Assembly (NCBI GenBank): GCA_958350755.1 | Contig: CATWID010000008.1 | Location: forward strand, 1 to 59,746 | Direction: 5' to 3' | Length of the DNA: 59,746 nt | Source: an uncultured Collinsella sp. | Lineage (GTDB): Bacteria; Actinomycetota; Coriobacteriia; Coriobacteriales; Coriobacteriaceae | Part shown: positions 24,527 to 33,324 of the stretch, piece by piece | Layout: the number at the start of each line of letters is the position of its first letter | Position numbering within the stretch: position 1 is the first letter of the stretch | Made by a program: the position numbers and the translations under genes | The notes under the pieces: generated by a model | Databases searched by the model: none | Told to the model about the DNA's origin: nothing | Seen by the model: only the letters and a program-made list of their open reading frames with translations

Positions 24527-27304
24527 TTGGCGCGCGGATCTGCACAAAACGCCAAAGGCAATAAGGCCAACAACCAACCGGCATCTGCTAAGGGTGCCGG
24601 TTCCCATCTTCGTGCCAATAAGGGCCATGAGGCAGACTTCGACGATTTTGAGCCCTTGGTCGAGCCTTCGGCCAATCGCGATATCGCCGGTGTGGTCATC
24701 GCCGTTTTGGCGATCGCGTCCTTCATTGCCGTGATCTCTCCGGCAACAGCGCCCGTGACGGCTGCGGTTGCCGGTTTCTACCACCTGGGCTTTGGTCTGG
24801 GCGCCTACGTGCTGCCGATCGTCATCTTGCTGTTTGCCGCCACGCTCTTTTTGGGTGAGGACTCGCCGCTCAACGTGCGCTCTGTTGCGGGCGGCGCCTT
24901 GGTCTTTATCGCCGTCGTCTCCATTCTTTCGCTGATGGTGCCGGGCACGAGCGATTCGTGCGACCTTATGTTTACGCCGCAGAACCTTTCCGTGTCGGGC
25001 GGCTACATTGGCGCCTTTATCGCAAGTGCCTTGCAAAACGCCCTGGGTAAACCTATCGCCATGGTTGTCTTGCTGGGGCTTGTCGTCGTTGGTTTGGTCA
25101 TTATCGGCTTTTCGGTGGGTGGCGTTTTGCGCTCCGCACGCGATCGCGCTGCCGATTTTGCCGAGCGTCGACGTGCCGATGTCAATGCGAGCCCGTGGGG
25201 CGATGAAGAGGCCCTGTCTGTTCCCGGCGTCGCTCGTCCGCACCTGAGCATTCTGCGCCAGAAGGGGACTGACGCCGCGGTGACCACGGTCATGGGTGGC
25301 GATGTCGACCCGGTTTTGGATGACGACGAGGACGATGACCCATTTGTCGTCGTATCCGAGTCGGTTGAAGCCGAGCGCGCCAAGACCACGCTGCTGCCGC
25401 GCCGCCATGCCAAGAAGGGCAAGGCTGCGCCCAAGCTCAACACAAGCGAGCCCGACCCGTCTTGGTCCGATAGCGAGATTGAGCTCACCGAGGGTGACGA
25501 CGAGGACGACGAGGCTCCGCTCGAGACCGCCAAGACAACCTTGCTGCCGCGTCGCCACGCCAAGCGCGGTCAGGTCACTGGACAGCTTTCGATGGAGGAC
25601 GATCCGGACAAGGTTGACGAGTCCGAGCCGCCGTTTGCCGTGAACCCTGTTTCGGCCGCACCTCAGATTCCCGACTTCTTAAAGCATCCCAAGGTTGCCG
25701 ATGCGCCTGCCATGAGTGCTGTCGAATCGGCTGCGGCTCGTGATGGGGGAGCGGACGGCGGCGCCGCAGATAACGAGGGCGAAGAAGAGGACGGCCTCAA
25801 GCTTCCGCCGCTCGAAATCCTACATGCCAACCCGCAGTCGGCTTCTGCCGCGTCTTCGGATAAGGAGCTGGAGCAGACCGCTGAGTCACTGCAATCCACC
25901 TTGCTTGAGTTTGGCCGCAGTGCCCGCGTGGTCGGCTGGATCGCCGGCCCCACGGTGACGACCTTTAAGCTGCAACCTGGCGAGGGCGAGCGCGTGAGCA
26001 AGATTTCGAGCCTCGAGGACGATATCGCGCTTTCGCTCGCTGCCCAGTCGGTGCGTATCTTTGCCCCGATCCCCGGCACCTCGCTCGTGGGCATCGAGAT
26101 TCCCAACCGCAAGCGCCAGAACGTCAATCTGGGCGACGTGCTGCCCTATGTGAAGGGCGGTCCGCTCGAGCTCGCTATCGGCCGTGACGCCGAGGGCACG
26201 CCGGTCGTCGCCGACCTCGCCAAGATGCCTCACCTGTTGATCGCCGGTACGACTGGTTCTGGTAAGTCGGTGATGATCAACTCCATCATCACGACCTTGC
26301 TCATGCGCGCCCTTCCCGAGGACGTTCGCCTGATTATGGTCGACCCCAAGCGCGTCGAGCTTGCGGGCTATAACGGTCTGCCGCATCTCTATGTGCCCGT
26401 GGTGACCGAGCCTAAGCAGGCCGCGAGCGCTCTGCAATGGGCTGTGTCCGAGATGGAGCGTCGCCTGAAGGTTTTCGAGCGTCTCAACGTGCGTAAGATC
26501 TCGACCTACAATGAAAAGCAGGCCGCCGGCGAGTTTGAGCATTACGACAACCCGCCGCAAAAGATGCCCTACCTGGTCATCATCATCGACGAGCTTTCGG
26601 ACCTGATGATGGTCGCCGGTAAGGATGTCGAGGCCTCGATCGTGCGTATTGCACAGCTGGGCCGTGCCGCCGGTATTCATCTTATCGTGGCCACGCAGCG
26701 CCCCAGCTCCAACGTGGTGACGGGCCTCATCAAGGCTAACATCACCAACCGCATCGCCTTTAACGTCGCCACGGGCATCGACTCGCGCGTCATCATCGAC
26801 CAGATGGGCGCCGAGAAGCTCACCGGTTTGGGCGACATGTTGTTCTCCAAGGTCGACTGGGGCAAGCCCCGCCGTATCCAGGGCTGCTTTGTCTCGGATG
26901 ATGAGATCAACGAGATTGTCGAGTTCGTCAAGTCGCAGAGTGAGCCAGACTACCACGAGGAGATCCTGTCTGCCGTGGCGCCCGCTTCCATGTCCATGGC
27001 GGGTGGCGGAGGCATTGTCCGCACCGGAGTAGCCGAGCCGCAAGACGATGATCCACTCATTTGGGAAGCCGCCCATATTGTGGTGGAATCGCAGCTTGGC
27101 TCCACATCTGGCCTGCAACGTCGTCTGAAGGTTGGCTATGCGCGTGCCGGGCGTATTATGGACATGCTGGAAGAAAAGGGTGTCGTCGGCCCGCCCGACG
27201 GTTCCAAGCCGCGCGAGGTCCTGTTGGATGAGGAGGGGCTTGCCGCGCTGGAATCTGTCGACGCCGAGATGGCACGTGAAGATCGTGAGTTTGGAGGATT
27301 CTGA
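24527..27304 (+). CDS. ftsK: DNA translocase FtsK/SpoIIIE
   Basis: A 925-residue septal DNA pump. Order: a short basic start, four membrane helices (about 45-210), a long acidic and low-complexity linker (about 220-430), the alpha/beta motor (from about 450) with Walker A AGTTGSGKS and Walker B VIIIDELSDLMM, and the winged-helix gamma domain at the C-terminus with GSKPREVLLDEEG. The linker holds a duplicated motif, KTTLLPRRHAK, at about 285 and 333. TTG start one base after the rnj stop. ATGA overlap with the next gene. Confidence 0.95.
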   Translation: MARGSAQNAKGNKANNQPASAKGAGSHLRANKGHEADFDDFEPLVEPSANRDIAGVVIAVLAIASFIAVISPATAPVTAAVAGFYHLGFGLGAYVLPIVILLFAATLFLGEDSPLNVRSVAGGALVFIAVVSILSLMVPGTSDSCDLMFTPQNLSVSGGYIGAFIASALQNALGKPIAMVVLLGLVVVGLVIIGFSVGGVLRSARDRAADFAERRRADVNASPWGDEEALSVPGVARPHLSILRQKGTDAAVTTVMGGDVDPVLDDDEDDDPFVVVSESVEAERAKTTLLPRRHAKKGKAAPKLNTSEPDPSWSDSEIELTEGDDEDDEAPLETAKTTLLPRRHAKRGQVTGQLSMEDDPDKVDESEPPFAVNPVSAAPQIPDFLKHPKVADAPAMSAVESAAARDGGADGGAADNEGEEEDGLKLPPLEILHANPQSASAASSDKELEQTAESLQSTLLEFGRSARVVGWIAGPTVTTFKLQPGEGERVSKISSLEDDIALSLAAQSVRIFAPIPGTSLVGIEIPNRKRQNVNLGDVLPYVKGGPLELAIGRDAEGTPVVADLAKMPHLLIAGTTGSGKSVMINSIITTLLMRALPEDVRLIMVDPKRVELAGYNGLPHLYVPVVTEPKQAASALQWAVSEMERRLKVFERLNVRKISTYNEKQAAGEFEHYDNPPQKMPYLVIIIDELSDLMMVAGKDVEASIVRIAQLGRAAGIHLIVATQRPSSNVVTGLIKANITNRIAFNVATGIDSRVIIDQMGAEKLTGLGDMLFSKVDWGKPRRIQGCFVSDDEINEIVEFVKSQSEPDYHEEILSAVAPASMSMAGGGGIVRTGVAEPQDDDPLIWEAAHIVVESQLGSTSGLQRRLKVGYARAGRIMDMLEEKGVVGPPDGSKPREVLLDEEGLAALESVDAEMAREDREFGGF

Positions 27305-28815
27305 TGGCTGCACGCTTTGGTGACATGCTGCTCGAGCAGCGTCGCCGAATGGGCCTTTCCATTCAGCAGGTCGCCAACACCATCAAAATCAGGCCGCAGA
27401 TCATCGAGTTTTTCGAGACCGGTAACTTTGCTTCGATGCCGCCGCGCGGCTATGCGCAGGGCATGATTTCGAGCTATGCTCGTTTTTTGGGCCTCAATCC
27501 GCGCGAGGTCGTCAATGCCTACTTTGACGACCTGATGGCATACGAACGCGAGACGTCGCAGCAGGGCGGTCGTTTTCAGGACGCCGCCGGCTACGTCAAT
27601 TCGCGTTCCTCTGTCGATAACGGGCGCTTCCTGATGGTTCAGGGTGGTCGCTCAACGCGTTATGGTCAGCGTCCGCAGCAGGCTGGCTATATTACCGAGA
27701 CGGGGTCCAGTGAGGAAATCCGTTCTCAGCGCGATCGTTTCCGCAGCACGCCTATGCCCGACGATCGTGCGCTTCCCGCTGCCCGCGGTGTGGTGCGCGA
27801 TCCCCGTGTCGGCTACGGAGATGGCGGCTATTCCGATCGTGGCTACCGTGGTGTCTCTGCCGGTCGTGCTCTCGGCGGCTATGCGGACGCCGATGCCACG
27901 CAGGTGACGCCGCGTCTTCGCTCTCAATCACAGCCGTATGGCCAGCGCTCTTCGGCTCCGCGTGCGGGCCAGCGTGGCTATCAAGGCCGCGGTGAACTTG
28001 CGCCCCGCTCGGGTCAGCGCAGCCTTCAGGGCCAGGGTGGCTATCGCGGCCGTTCCGACAGCAATCGTGGTCGTATGCCTCAGGGAGGCGGCCGCAGCAG
28101 TTCCAGTCGTGGACGCGGCGGTTCCCGTACTCCTCAAAACAACGGTCTCGATCCGCGTATCGTCTACGCCGGCATCGGTGCCGTGGCGTTGCTGCTGATC
28201 GTGCTCATCGTGGCACTTCTGCGCGGCTGCGCATCTTCGACGCCCGAGACCACGCCCGAGACGCCCGCTGTTACCAAGACGACGACCAAGAAGTCTTCTA
28301 AGAAGACTGAAACGGTCGACGAGGACGAAGACACCGATGAGGCGACGGATGAGTCGACCGATTCGGACGCCACCAAGACGACGGCTAAAAAGGAAGAAAA
28401 CGAGGTAACGAAGGTCAAGGTCTCCGTTGCCAAGGGAAAGACCGCCTGGATTGAGGTCAAGGTTGATGGCAAGTCGGTCTATGGCGCCCAGGCGACTGGC
28501 CCCTTTGAGCAGGAGTACACGCCTGAGTCCTCGATCGAGATCACCACGTCCAAGCCTTCCGATGTCACCGTTACCAAGAACGGCGAAAAGGTCCGTTACG
28601 ATACCAAGACTTCGGGCGTGGCGCGTGTGACGATCACCGTTCCCAAGAAGGAGACGACTGGTTCCGAGAATGGTGAAAGTTCTGATGGTACCGACACCAC
28701 CGATGGTACCGACACCACCGACGGCACCGATGCCCAGTCCACGGATGGCGCCGATACCGCAACTGACGGCCAGACGCCCACCGATTCTACCGACTATTCG
28801 TACGATAGCTACTAA
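27304..28815 (+). CDS. RodZ-like helix-turn-helix membrane protein
   Basis: A 503-residue protein with RodZ layout. It has an N-terminal HTH (residues 1-75, LLEQRRRMGLSIQQVANTIK), a long Arg/Gly/Gln-rich disordered cytoplasmic part (about 85-280), one membrane helix (about 287-308), an acidic/Lys/Thr-rich linker, and a DUF4115-like beta domain (about 365-450). The end is low-complexity and rich in Thr, Asp and Gly, with TDGTDT repeats encoded by an 18-nt tandem repeat near 28684-28735. RodZ links the cell-wall elongation machinery to the cytoskeleton, but no MreB is visible here. The start overlaps the ftsK stop. Confidence 0.78.
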   Translation: MAARFGDMLLEQRRRMGLSIQQVANTIKIRPQIIEFFETGNFASMPPRGYAQGMISSYARFLGLNPREVVNAYFDDLMAYERETSQQGGRFQDAAGYVNSRSSVDNGRFLMVQGGRSTRYGQRPQQAGYITETGSSEEIRSQRDRFRSTPMPDDRALPAARGVVRDPRVGYGDGGYSDRGYRGVSAGRALGGYADADATQVTPRLRSQSQPYGQRSSAPRAGQRGYQGRGELAPRSGQRSLQGQGGYRGRSDSNRGRMPQGGGRSSSSRGRGGSRTPQNNGLDPRIVYAGIGAVALLLIVLIVALLRGCASSTPETTPETPAVTKTTTKKSSKKTETVDEDEDTDEATDESTDSDATKTTAKKEENEVTKVKVSVAKGKTAWIEVKVDGKSVYGAQATGPFEQEYTPESSIEITTSKPSDVTVTKNGEKVRYDTKTSGVARVTITVPKKETTGSENGESSDGTDTTDGTDTTDGTDAQSTDGADTATDGQTPTDSTDYSYDSY

Positions 28816-28841
28816 GCCGCTCGTACGCGAAAGGAAACATC

Positions 28842-29339
28842 ATGGCTAAAGATTCCAGCTTCGACGTCGTGTCCGAGGTCAACATGCAAGAGGTCGACAA
28901 CGCCTTCCAGCAAACCACGCGCGAGATTTCCCAGCGCTATGACCTGAAGGATTCCGGCGCCACGATCGAGCTTTCGAAGGGCGACAAGCTCTTTACGATC
29001 AGCGCCCCGGCCGACTTTGTCTCCAAGCAGATTATCGACGTGCTGAGCTCCAAGCTCATCAAGCGCGGCATCGACCTCAAGGCTGTCTCGTGGGATGCTC
29101 CGCAGGCGGCATCGGGCGGCACCGTTCGCGTGCTCGGCCATATCGTCGAGGGTATCGACCAGGCGACCGCCAAGAAGATCAACAAGGACATCAAGGACCA
29201 AAAGCTCAAGGTCAAGGTGACTATCGAGGCCGACAAGCTGCGTGTTTCCTCTGCTTCGAAGGACGCGTTGCAGACCGTGATCCAGTTCCTGCGCGACCAG
29301 GACTACGGCCAGCCGCTGCAGTTCACCAACTACCGCTAA
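28842..29339 (+). CDS. yajQ: YajQ-family nucleotide-binding protein
   Basis: A 165-residue UPF0234/YajQ protein with two ferredoxin-like domains. It begins KDSSFDVVSEVNMQEVDNAF, and the C-terminus reads LRVSSASKDALQTVIQFLRDQDYG, both characteristic. Family members bind RNA or nucleotides, and some bind cyclic di-GMP; the role here is unknown. GAAAGGA precedes the ATG. It lies between the rodZ-like gene and rimO, where many genomes have those two side by side. Confidence 0.92.
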   Translation: MAKDSSFDVVSEVNMQEVDNAFQQTTREISQRYDLKDSGATIELSKGDKLFTISAPADFVSKQIIDVLSSKLIKRGIDLKAVSWDAPQAASGGTVRVLGHIVEGIDQATAKKINKDIKDQKLKVKVTIEADKLRVSSASKDALQTVIQFLRDQDYGQPLQFTNYR

Positions 29340-29366
29340 TATCATTCGAAAGGACTGCTCTCCAAC

Positions 29367-30716
29367 ATGGATACACCGTTGGGCTCCGTGCTCTACATCA
29401 CCCTCGGGTGCGCTAAGAACGAGGTTGACACCGACCGCATGCGTTCTCTTTTGACCGCCGCGGGCTACGAGGAGGCATTCGACCCGCAGGATGCCGATAT
29501 CGCCATCGTCAATACATGCTCGTTCCTCGCCTCCGCAACGTCCGAGAGCATCGAGACCACGCTCGAGCTCGCCAACGAGGTTCAGGACGGCGTTCGTTCT
29601 TGCCCCATCGTCATGTGCGGCTGTGTGCCGTCGCGCTATGGCGACGATCTGCCCGATGAGCTGCCCGAGGTCGCTGCCTTTGTGAAGGCCGACGAGGAGG
29701 ATGGCATCGTGGCGGTCATCGATGGCGTGCTGGGCGTCGAGCGCGAGATTGCCGCCTATATTCCGCAGGTCAAGCGCACCGTCGAGGGCGCTGTCGCCTA
29801 CGTCAAGATCTCCGATGGCTGCAACCGCTTCTGTAGCTTCTGCATGATCCCGTATATTCGCGGTCGCTATCATTCGCGAAATGCCGAGAGCATTATCTCC
29901 GAGGTGCGCGACCTGGTTGCCGGCGGTGTGCGCGAGATCGTGCTGATCGGCCAGGACACGGGTATTTGGGGCACCGACTTTGCTGACGAGGATGTCGCCG
30001 AGGGCTCGCCGCGCAATCTGGCGCAGCTGCTGCGTGCCGTCGCCGAGGCCGTGCGTCCGCAGAACGTCTGGGTCCGTGTGCTCTACCTGCAGCCCGAGGG
30101 CATGACTGACGAGCTCATTGAGACCATTCGTGATACGCCCGAGGTGCTGCCCTATATCGATATCCCCGTGCAGCACTGCGACGCGCGCATCCTCAAGGCT
30201 ATGCGCCGTTCTGGTTCGCGCCAGGAGCTCGAGGACCTGTTCCGCGATCTGCGTGAGCGCATCCCCGGCATCGTGATCCGTTCCACGGCCATGGTCGGCT
30301 TCCCGACCGAGACCGACGACGAGCTCCGCGACCTTCTCGACTTTATGGACACCGCCGGCTTCGACTACCCGAGCGTCTTTGCCTACTCGCAGGAGGAGGG
30401 CAGCCTGGCCGCCAAGATGGAGGGCCAGGTCGACGAAGAGGTCAAGCTCGAGCGCGCCCAGGAGGCCATGGACCTGGCCGAGTCGCTCGGTTTTGCTGCA
30501 ACTGCCGCACATGTGGGCGAGCGCGCCCAGGTGATTGTCGACGGTATCGAAGAGACCGAAGACGGCGCCGAGCTGATCGGACATGCCTGGTTCCAGGCGC
30601 CTGATTCCGATGGCGCGGTGCATCTGGATGCCAGCGAGGCATCTGTGGGCGATATTCTGACGGTCGAGTTTACCGATAGCTTCTGCTATGAGCTTATCGG
30701 CCATGTTGTGGAGTAG
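29367..30716 (+). CDS. rimO: Ribosomal protein S12 methylthiotransferase RimO
   Basis: A 449-residue radical SAM methylthiotransferase that modifies an Asp of ribosomal protein S12. It has TLGCAKNEVDTDRM, VNTCSFLASA and the SAM motif DGCNRFCSFCMIP, followed by the RimO-specific PQVKRTV and IPVQHCDARILKAMRR context and a C-terminal TRAM domain. The CAKN form separates it from MiaB and MtaB. GAAAGGA precedes the ATG. pgsA follows after 9 bp. Confidence 0.95.
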   Translation: MDTPLGSVLYITLGCAKNEVDTDRMRSLLTAAGYEEAFDPQDADIAIVNTCSFLASATSESIETTLELANEVQDGVRSCPIVMCGCVPSRYGDDLPDELPEVAAFVKADEEDGIVAVIDGVLGVEREIAAYIPQVKRTVEGAVAYVKISDGCNRFCSFCMIPYIRGRYHSRNAESIISEVRDLVAGGVREIVLIGQDTGIWGTDFADEDVAEGSPRNLAQLLRAVAEAVRPQNVWVRVLYLQPEGMTDELIETIRDTPEVLPYIDIPVQHCDARILKAMRRSGSRQELEDLFRDLRERIPGIVIRSTAMVGFPTETDDELRDLLDFMDTAGFDYPSVFAYSQEEGSLAAKMEGQVDEEVKLERAQEAMDLAESLGFAATAAHVGERAQVIVDGIEETEDGAELIGHAWFQAPDSDGAVHLDASEASVGDILTVEFTDSFCYELIGHVVE

Positions 30717-30725
30717 GAGAGCGTC

Positions 30726-31364
30726 GTGGCAAACGAGAGCAATAAGGAACTGACGAGTGTTTGGACGCCCGCCAACATCGTGACGTGCGTTCGCATCGTC
30801 TTTATCCCGGTGTTCATGATCGTGTCGGCGCTTTCTCACACGAGTGTTGCCGGTACAGATTGGAGCACCTTCGACGGCCCGCTCGCCGCCGCTGCCTTCA
30901 TTCTGTACGTCATCCTGTCGTGCACCGATAAGGTTGACGGCTACCTGGCGCGCTCGCGCAACGAGATTACCGACTTCGGTAAATTCTTGGACCCCATCGC
31001 CGACAAGCTGCTCGTATTCTCGGCCCTGCTGCTATTCTTGGACTTTGGTGCCGTGTCGGTTTGGTCCGTGTTCATCATCTTGTTCCGCGAGCTGCTGGTA
31101 AGCGCCCTGCGCATGGTCGCTAGTGCCGCCGGCGTTGTCGTTGCGGCCGATAAGCTCGGCAAGTACAAGACGGCGACCACGATGGTCTCCATCTGCGGTT
31201 ACCTGTGCGTCTTTGCGATGGCCGGCTTGCACCTTGGCCCGCTGGCGCTGACGCTCGGCATCTACTCGGTGTCGCGTTTCCTGTACGCCGTTGCCGTTGT
31301 CCTGACCGTTATCTCGGGCGCCCAGTACTTCTGGAACTGCCGCAAGATCGTCTTTTCGGTCTAG
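30726..31364 (+). CDS. pgsA: CDP-diacylglycerol-glycerol-3-phosphate 3-phosphatidyltransferase
   Basis: A 212-residue membrane enzyme making phosphatidylglycerophosphate. It carries the CDP-alcohol phosphotransferase signature, D-x2-DG-x2-AR-x8-G-x3-D-x3-D, in the stretch from TDKVDGYLAR to FLDPIADKLL. About five to six membrane helices are seen. The start is GTG. The rimO-pgsA-cinA-recA order is classical and supports PgsA over other members of the superfamily. A second member lies at 51578-52282. Confidence 0.92.
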   Translation: MANESNKELTSVWTPANIVTCVRIVFIPVFMIVSALSHTSVAGTDWSTFDGPLAAAAFILYVILSCTDKVDGYLARSRNEITDFGKFLDPIADKLLVFSALLLFLDFGAVSVWSVFIILFRELLVSALRMVASAAGVVVAADKLGKYKTATTMVSICGYLCVFAMAGLHLGPLALTLGIYSVSRFLYAVAVVLTVISGAQYFWNCRKIVFSV

Positions 31365-31370
31365 GTCCTA

Positions 31371-31907
31371 GTGGGTATGACGGACTCTTTTGAGCAGATT
31401 TCCGCACATAACGAGGGGCTGGCGCGCGATATTGTCGAGCGCGCGAGCGCTCGGGGCGTGACGGTTTCGACGGCTGAGTCGCTGACAGCAGGTATGATCT
31501 CCTCGACGATTGCCGATATCCCGGGCGCCTCGGCGGTGCTGCGTGGCGGTGCGGTGACCTACTGCGATGAGATCAAGCATCGCGTTTTGGGTGTTGATCA
31601 GGAGACGCTCGACCGCTATACCGCGGTGTCGCATCAGACCGCGCGCGAGATGGCGGCGGGTTCGCTGGAGCTGTACCAGAGCGATATTGCAGTGAGCGCA
31701 ACGGGTTATGCCGGCCCCGGCGGTGGCACTGAGGACGATCCGGCTGGCACTTTCTATATTGGCTGGGCGTATCGCGCGGCTGATGGGGAAGTGCCGGTCG
31801 TGGACTCTGTGCGCTGCCACTATGAGGGCGACCGTTCGTGTGTTCGTGCCCATGCGGTCGCGGAGGCATTGGGACGCATTGCCCTTGTGCTCAACTCTAT
31901 GGAATAG
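31371..31907 (+). CDS. pncC: Nicotinamide-nucleotide amidohydrolase PncC (CinA C-terminal domain)
   Basis: A 178-residue protein made only of the CinA C-terminal domain, which deamidates NMN in pyridine nucleotide recycling. Motifs: VSTAESLTAGMISSTIADIPGAS, GGAVTYCDEIK and ATGYAGPGGGTEDDPAGTFYIG. The N-terminal molybdopterin-binding-like half of full CinA is absent. The start may be GTG 31371 or ATG 31377; neither has a strong ribosome binding site. It lies next to recA as in competence-linked cinA-recA operons, but a terminator and a recA promoter separate them. Confidence 0.9.
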   Translation: MGMTDSFEQISAHNEGLARDIVERASARGVTVSTAESLTAGMISSTIADIPGASAVLRGGAVTYCDEIKHRVLGVDQETLDRYTAVSHQTAREMAAGSLELYQSDIAVSATGYAGPGGGTEDDPAGTFYIGWAYRAADGEVPVVDSVRCHYEGDRSCVRAHAVAEALGRIALVLNSME

Positions 31908-31914
31908 ACGTGTT

Positions 31915-31940
31915 TTAAGGGGCCTTAGGGCCCCTTAATT
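31915..31940 (+). terminator. Terminator after pncC
   Basis: TTAAGGGGCC (31915-31924) pairs with GGCCCCTTAA (31929-31938) around a 4-nt loop, followed by TT. It separates the rimO-pgsA-pncC run from recA. Confidence 0.75.
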
Positions 31941-32021
31941 GTGGAGATAGGGACCCCTGACGAATTTAGCGTTTGCGCCGGTTATAGGTGTATTCTTGTC
32001 TTCCTTGTTCTTATTCGGCCC

Positions 32022-32075
32022 TTTGTGGTCAAGCATTTGGTCAGTGTTTGGTCGGCGTTTGGTTGGGTTTTGGAA
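32022..32075 (+). promoter_or_regulatory. Phased TTTGG repeats upstream of recA
   Basis: TTTGG units start at 32036, 32047, 32058 and 32069, exactly 11 bp apart, with a partial fifth unit (TTTGTGG) at 32022. The array ends about 30 bp before the recA -35. The part TTTGGTCGG - 2 bp - TTTGGTT (32047-32064) also occurs upstream of comEA. A tandem-binding regulator is inferred. Confidence 0.55.
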
Positions 32076-32105
32076 AGACTGCCTGCGTATGATTGGCCTG
32101 AACGG

Positions 32106-32134
32106 TTGACCACGAACAGCCGTTCGTGTATTAT
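32106..32134 (+). promoter_or_regulatory. recA promoter with SOS box in the spacer
   Basis: TTGACC (32106-32111) and TATTAT (32129-32134) are 17 bp apart. The palindrome CGAACAGCCGTTCG (32113-32126) fills the spacer; it fits the Gram-positive and actinobacterial LexA site GAAC-N4-GTTC, and its flanks extend it to CACGAAC/GTTCGTG. LexA bound there would block RNA polymerase directly. lexA itself lies at 41636-42280. Confidence 0.88.
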
Positions 32135-32164
32135 CGATACAGGTTGTTAAGAGGAGGGCTATTC

Positions 32165-33313
32165 ATGGCCAAGAATTCAGGTCCCGTACGTACCGTTCAT
32201 GCACCCACGACGGGTAAAGAGCGCGAAGAGATGATCGCCACCACCAAGGCCGAGATCGAGAAGAAGTTCGGTCAAGGCTCCATCATGAGGTATGGTGACG
32301 GCGGCCCCGAGCTTGAGGTTGAGGCCATCCCCACGGGCGCTCTGGCACTCGATGCCGCTCTGGGTATCGGCGGTGTGCCGCGCGGCCGTATCGTCGAGAT
32401 TTACGGTCCTGAGTCCTCCGGTAAGACGACGCTTTCGCTCGAGATCCTGGCCGAAGCCCAGGCAATGGGTGGCGTGGTGGCATTTATCGATGCCGAGCAC
32501 GCGCTCGATCCCACGTATGCCGCGCGCATTGGCGTGGATATCGACGAGGTACTGATTTCCCAGCCTGATACGGGTGAGCAGGCGCTCGAGATTGTTGACA
32601 TGCTCGTGCGTTCCGGCGCCATCGATGCCATCGTCGTCGACTCCGTCGCCGCGCTGACCCCGCGTGCCGAGATCGAGGGAGAGATCGGCGATACCACGGT
32701 CGGTTTGCAAGCTCGTCTGATGAGTCAGGCGCTCCGCAAGCTCGCCGGCTCGCTGTCCAAGTCCAACACGACATGCATCTTCATTAACCAGCTGCGAGAG
32801 AAGATCGGCGTCATGTTCGGCAACCCCGAGACCACGACGGGCGGCCGCGCCCTTAAGTTCTTCTCTTCGGTGCGTATCGACATTCGCCGCATCGACAGCA
32901 TTAAGCTTAAGGATGAGGTTATCGGTAACCGCGTGCGTGCCAAGGTCGTTAAGAACAAGGTGGCAGCTCCGTTCCGTTCTGCTGAGTTCGACATCATGTA
33001 CGGTACGGGCATCTCTAAGGAGGGCTCGATTCTGGACATGGCTGTCGAGTGCGGCATTTGCAAGAAGATGGGCTCCTGGTTTGCCTATGGCGAGGACAAG
33101 CTCGGCAACGGTCGCGAGGCCGCCAAGGCGTTCCTGCGCGAACACCCCGATTGCGCCGACGAGATTGAGCATAAGGTCCGCCTTGCCTGCGGGCTTGAGT
33201 TTGATGACGATGCTCCGTCCGAGGTCGAGCTGACCGATCAGCCTGCGCCTGAGGAGTTTGACGAGCTTTACGCCATCGATGGTTCCGCCATGCTCGATGA
33301 TGACGACGAGTAG
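32165..33313 (+). CDS. recA: Recombinase RecA
   Basis: A 382-residue RecA, which pairs homologous DNA and stimulates LexA self-cleavage. It has Walker A GPESSGKTT, the FIDAEHALDP strand, Walker B AIVVDSVAAL, the L2 loop MFGNPETTTGGRALKFFSS and the acidic C-terminus ending DDDDE. ATG 32165 is chosen for GAGGAGG at 32151-32157. The product would serve both SOS repair and recombination of DNA taken up by ComEA/ComEC. recX follows after 11 bp. Confidence 0.98.
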   Translation: MAKNSGPVRTVHAPTTGKEREEMIATTKAEIEKKFGQGSIMRYGDGGPELEVEAIPTGALALDAALGIGGVPRGRIVEIYGPESSGKTTLSLEILAEAQAMGGVVAFIDAEHALDPTYAARIGVDIDEVLISQPDTGEQALEIVDMLVRSGAIDAIVVDSVAALTPRAEIEGEIGDTTVGLQARLMSQALRKLAGSLSKSNTTCIFINQLREKIGVMFGNPETTTGGRALKFFSSVRIDIRRIDSIKLKDEVIGNRVRAKVVKNKVAAPFRSAEFDIMYGTGISKEGSILDMAVECGICKKMGSWFAYGEDKLGNGREAAKAFLREHPDCADEIEHKVRLACGLEFDDDAPSEVELTDQPAPEEFDELYAIDGSAMLDDDDE

Positions 33314-33324
33314 CGGTTACGCTC

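Noticed and set aside
31941..32150. A 69-codon frame upstream of recA
   Set aside because: It covers the phased TTTGG array and the recA promoter, has no ribosome binding site and looks like no protein family.
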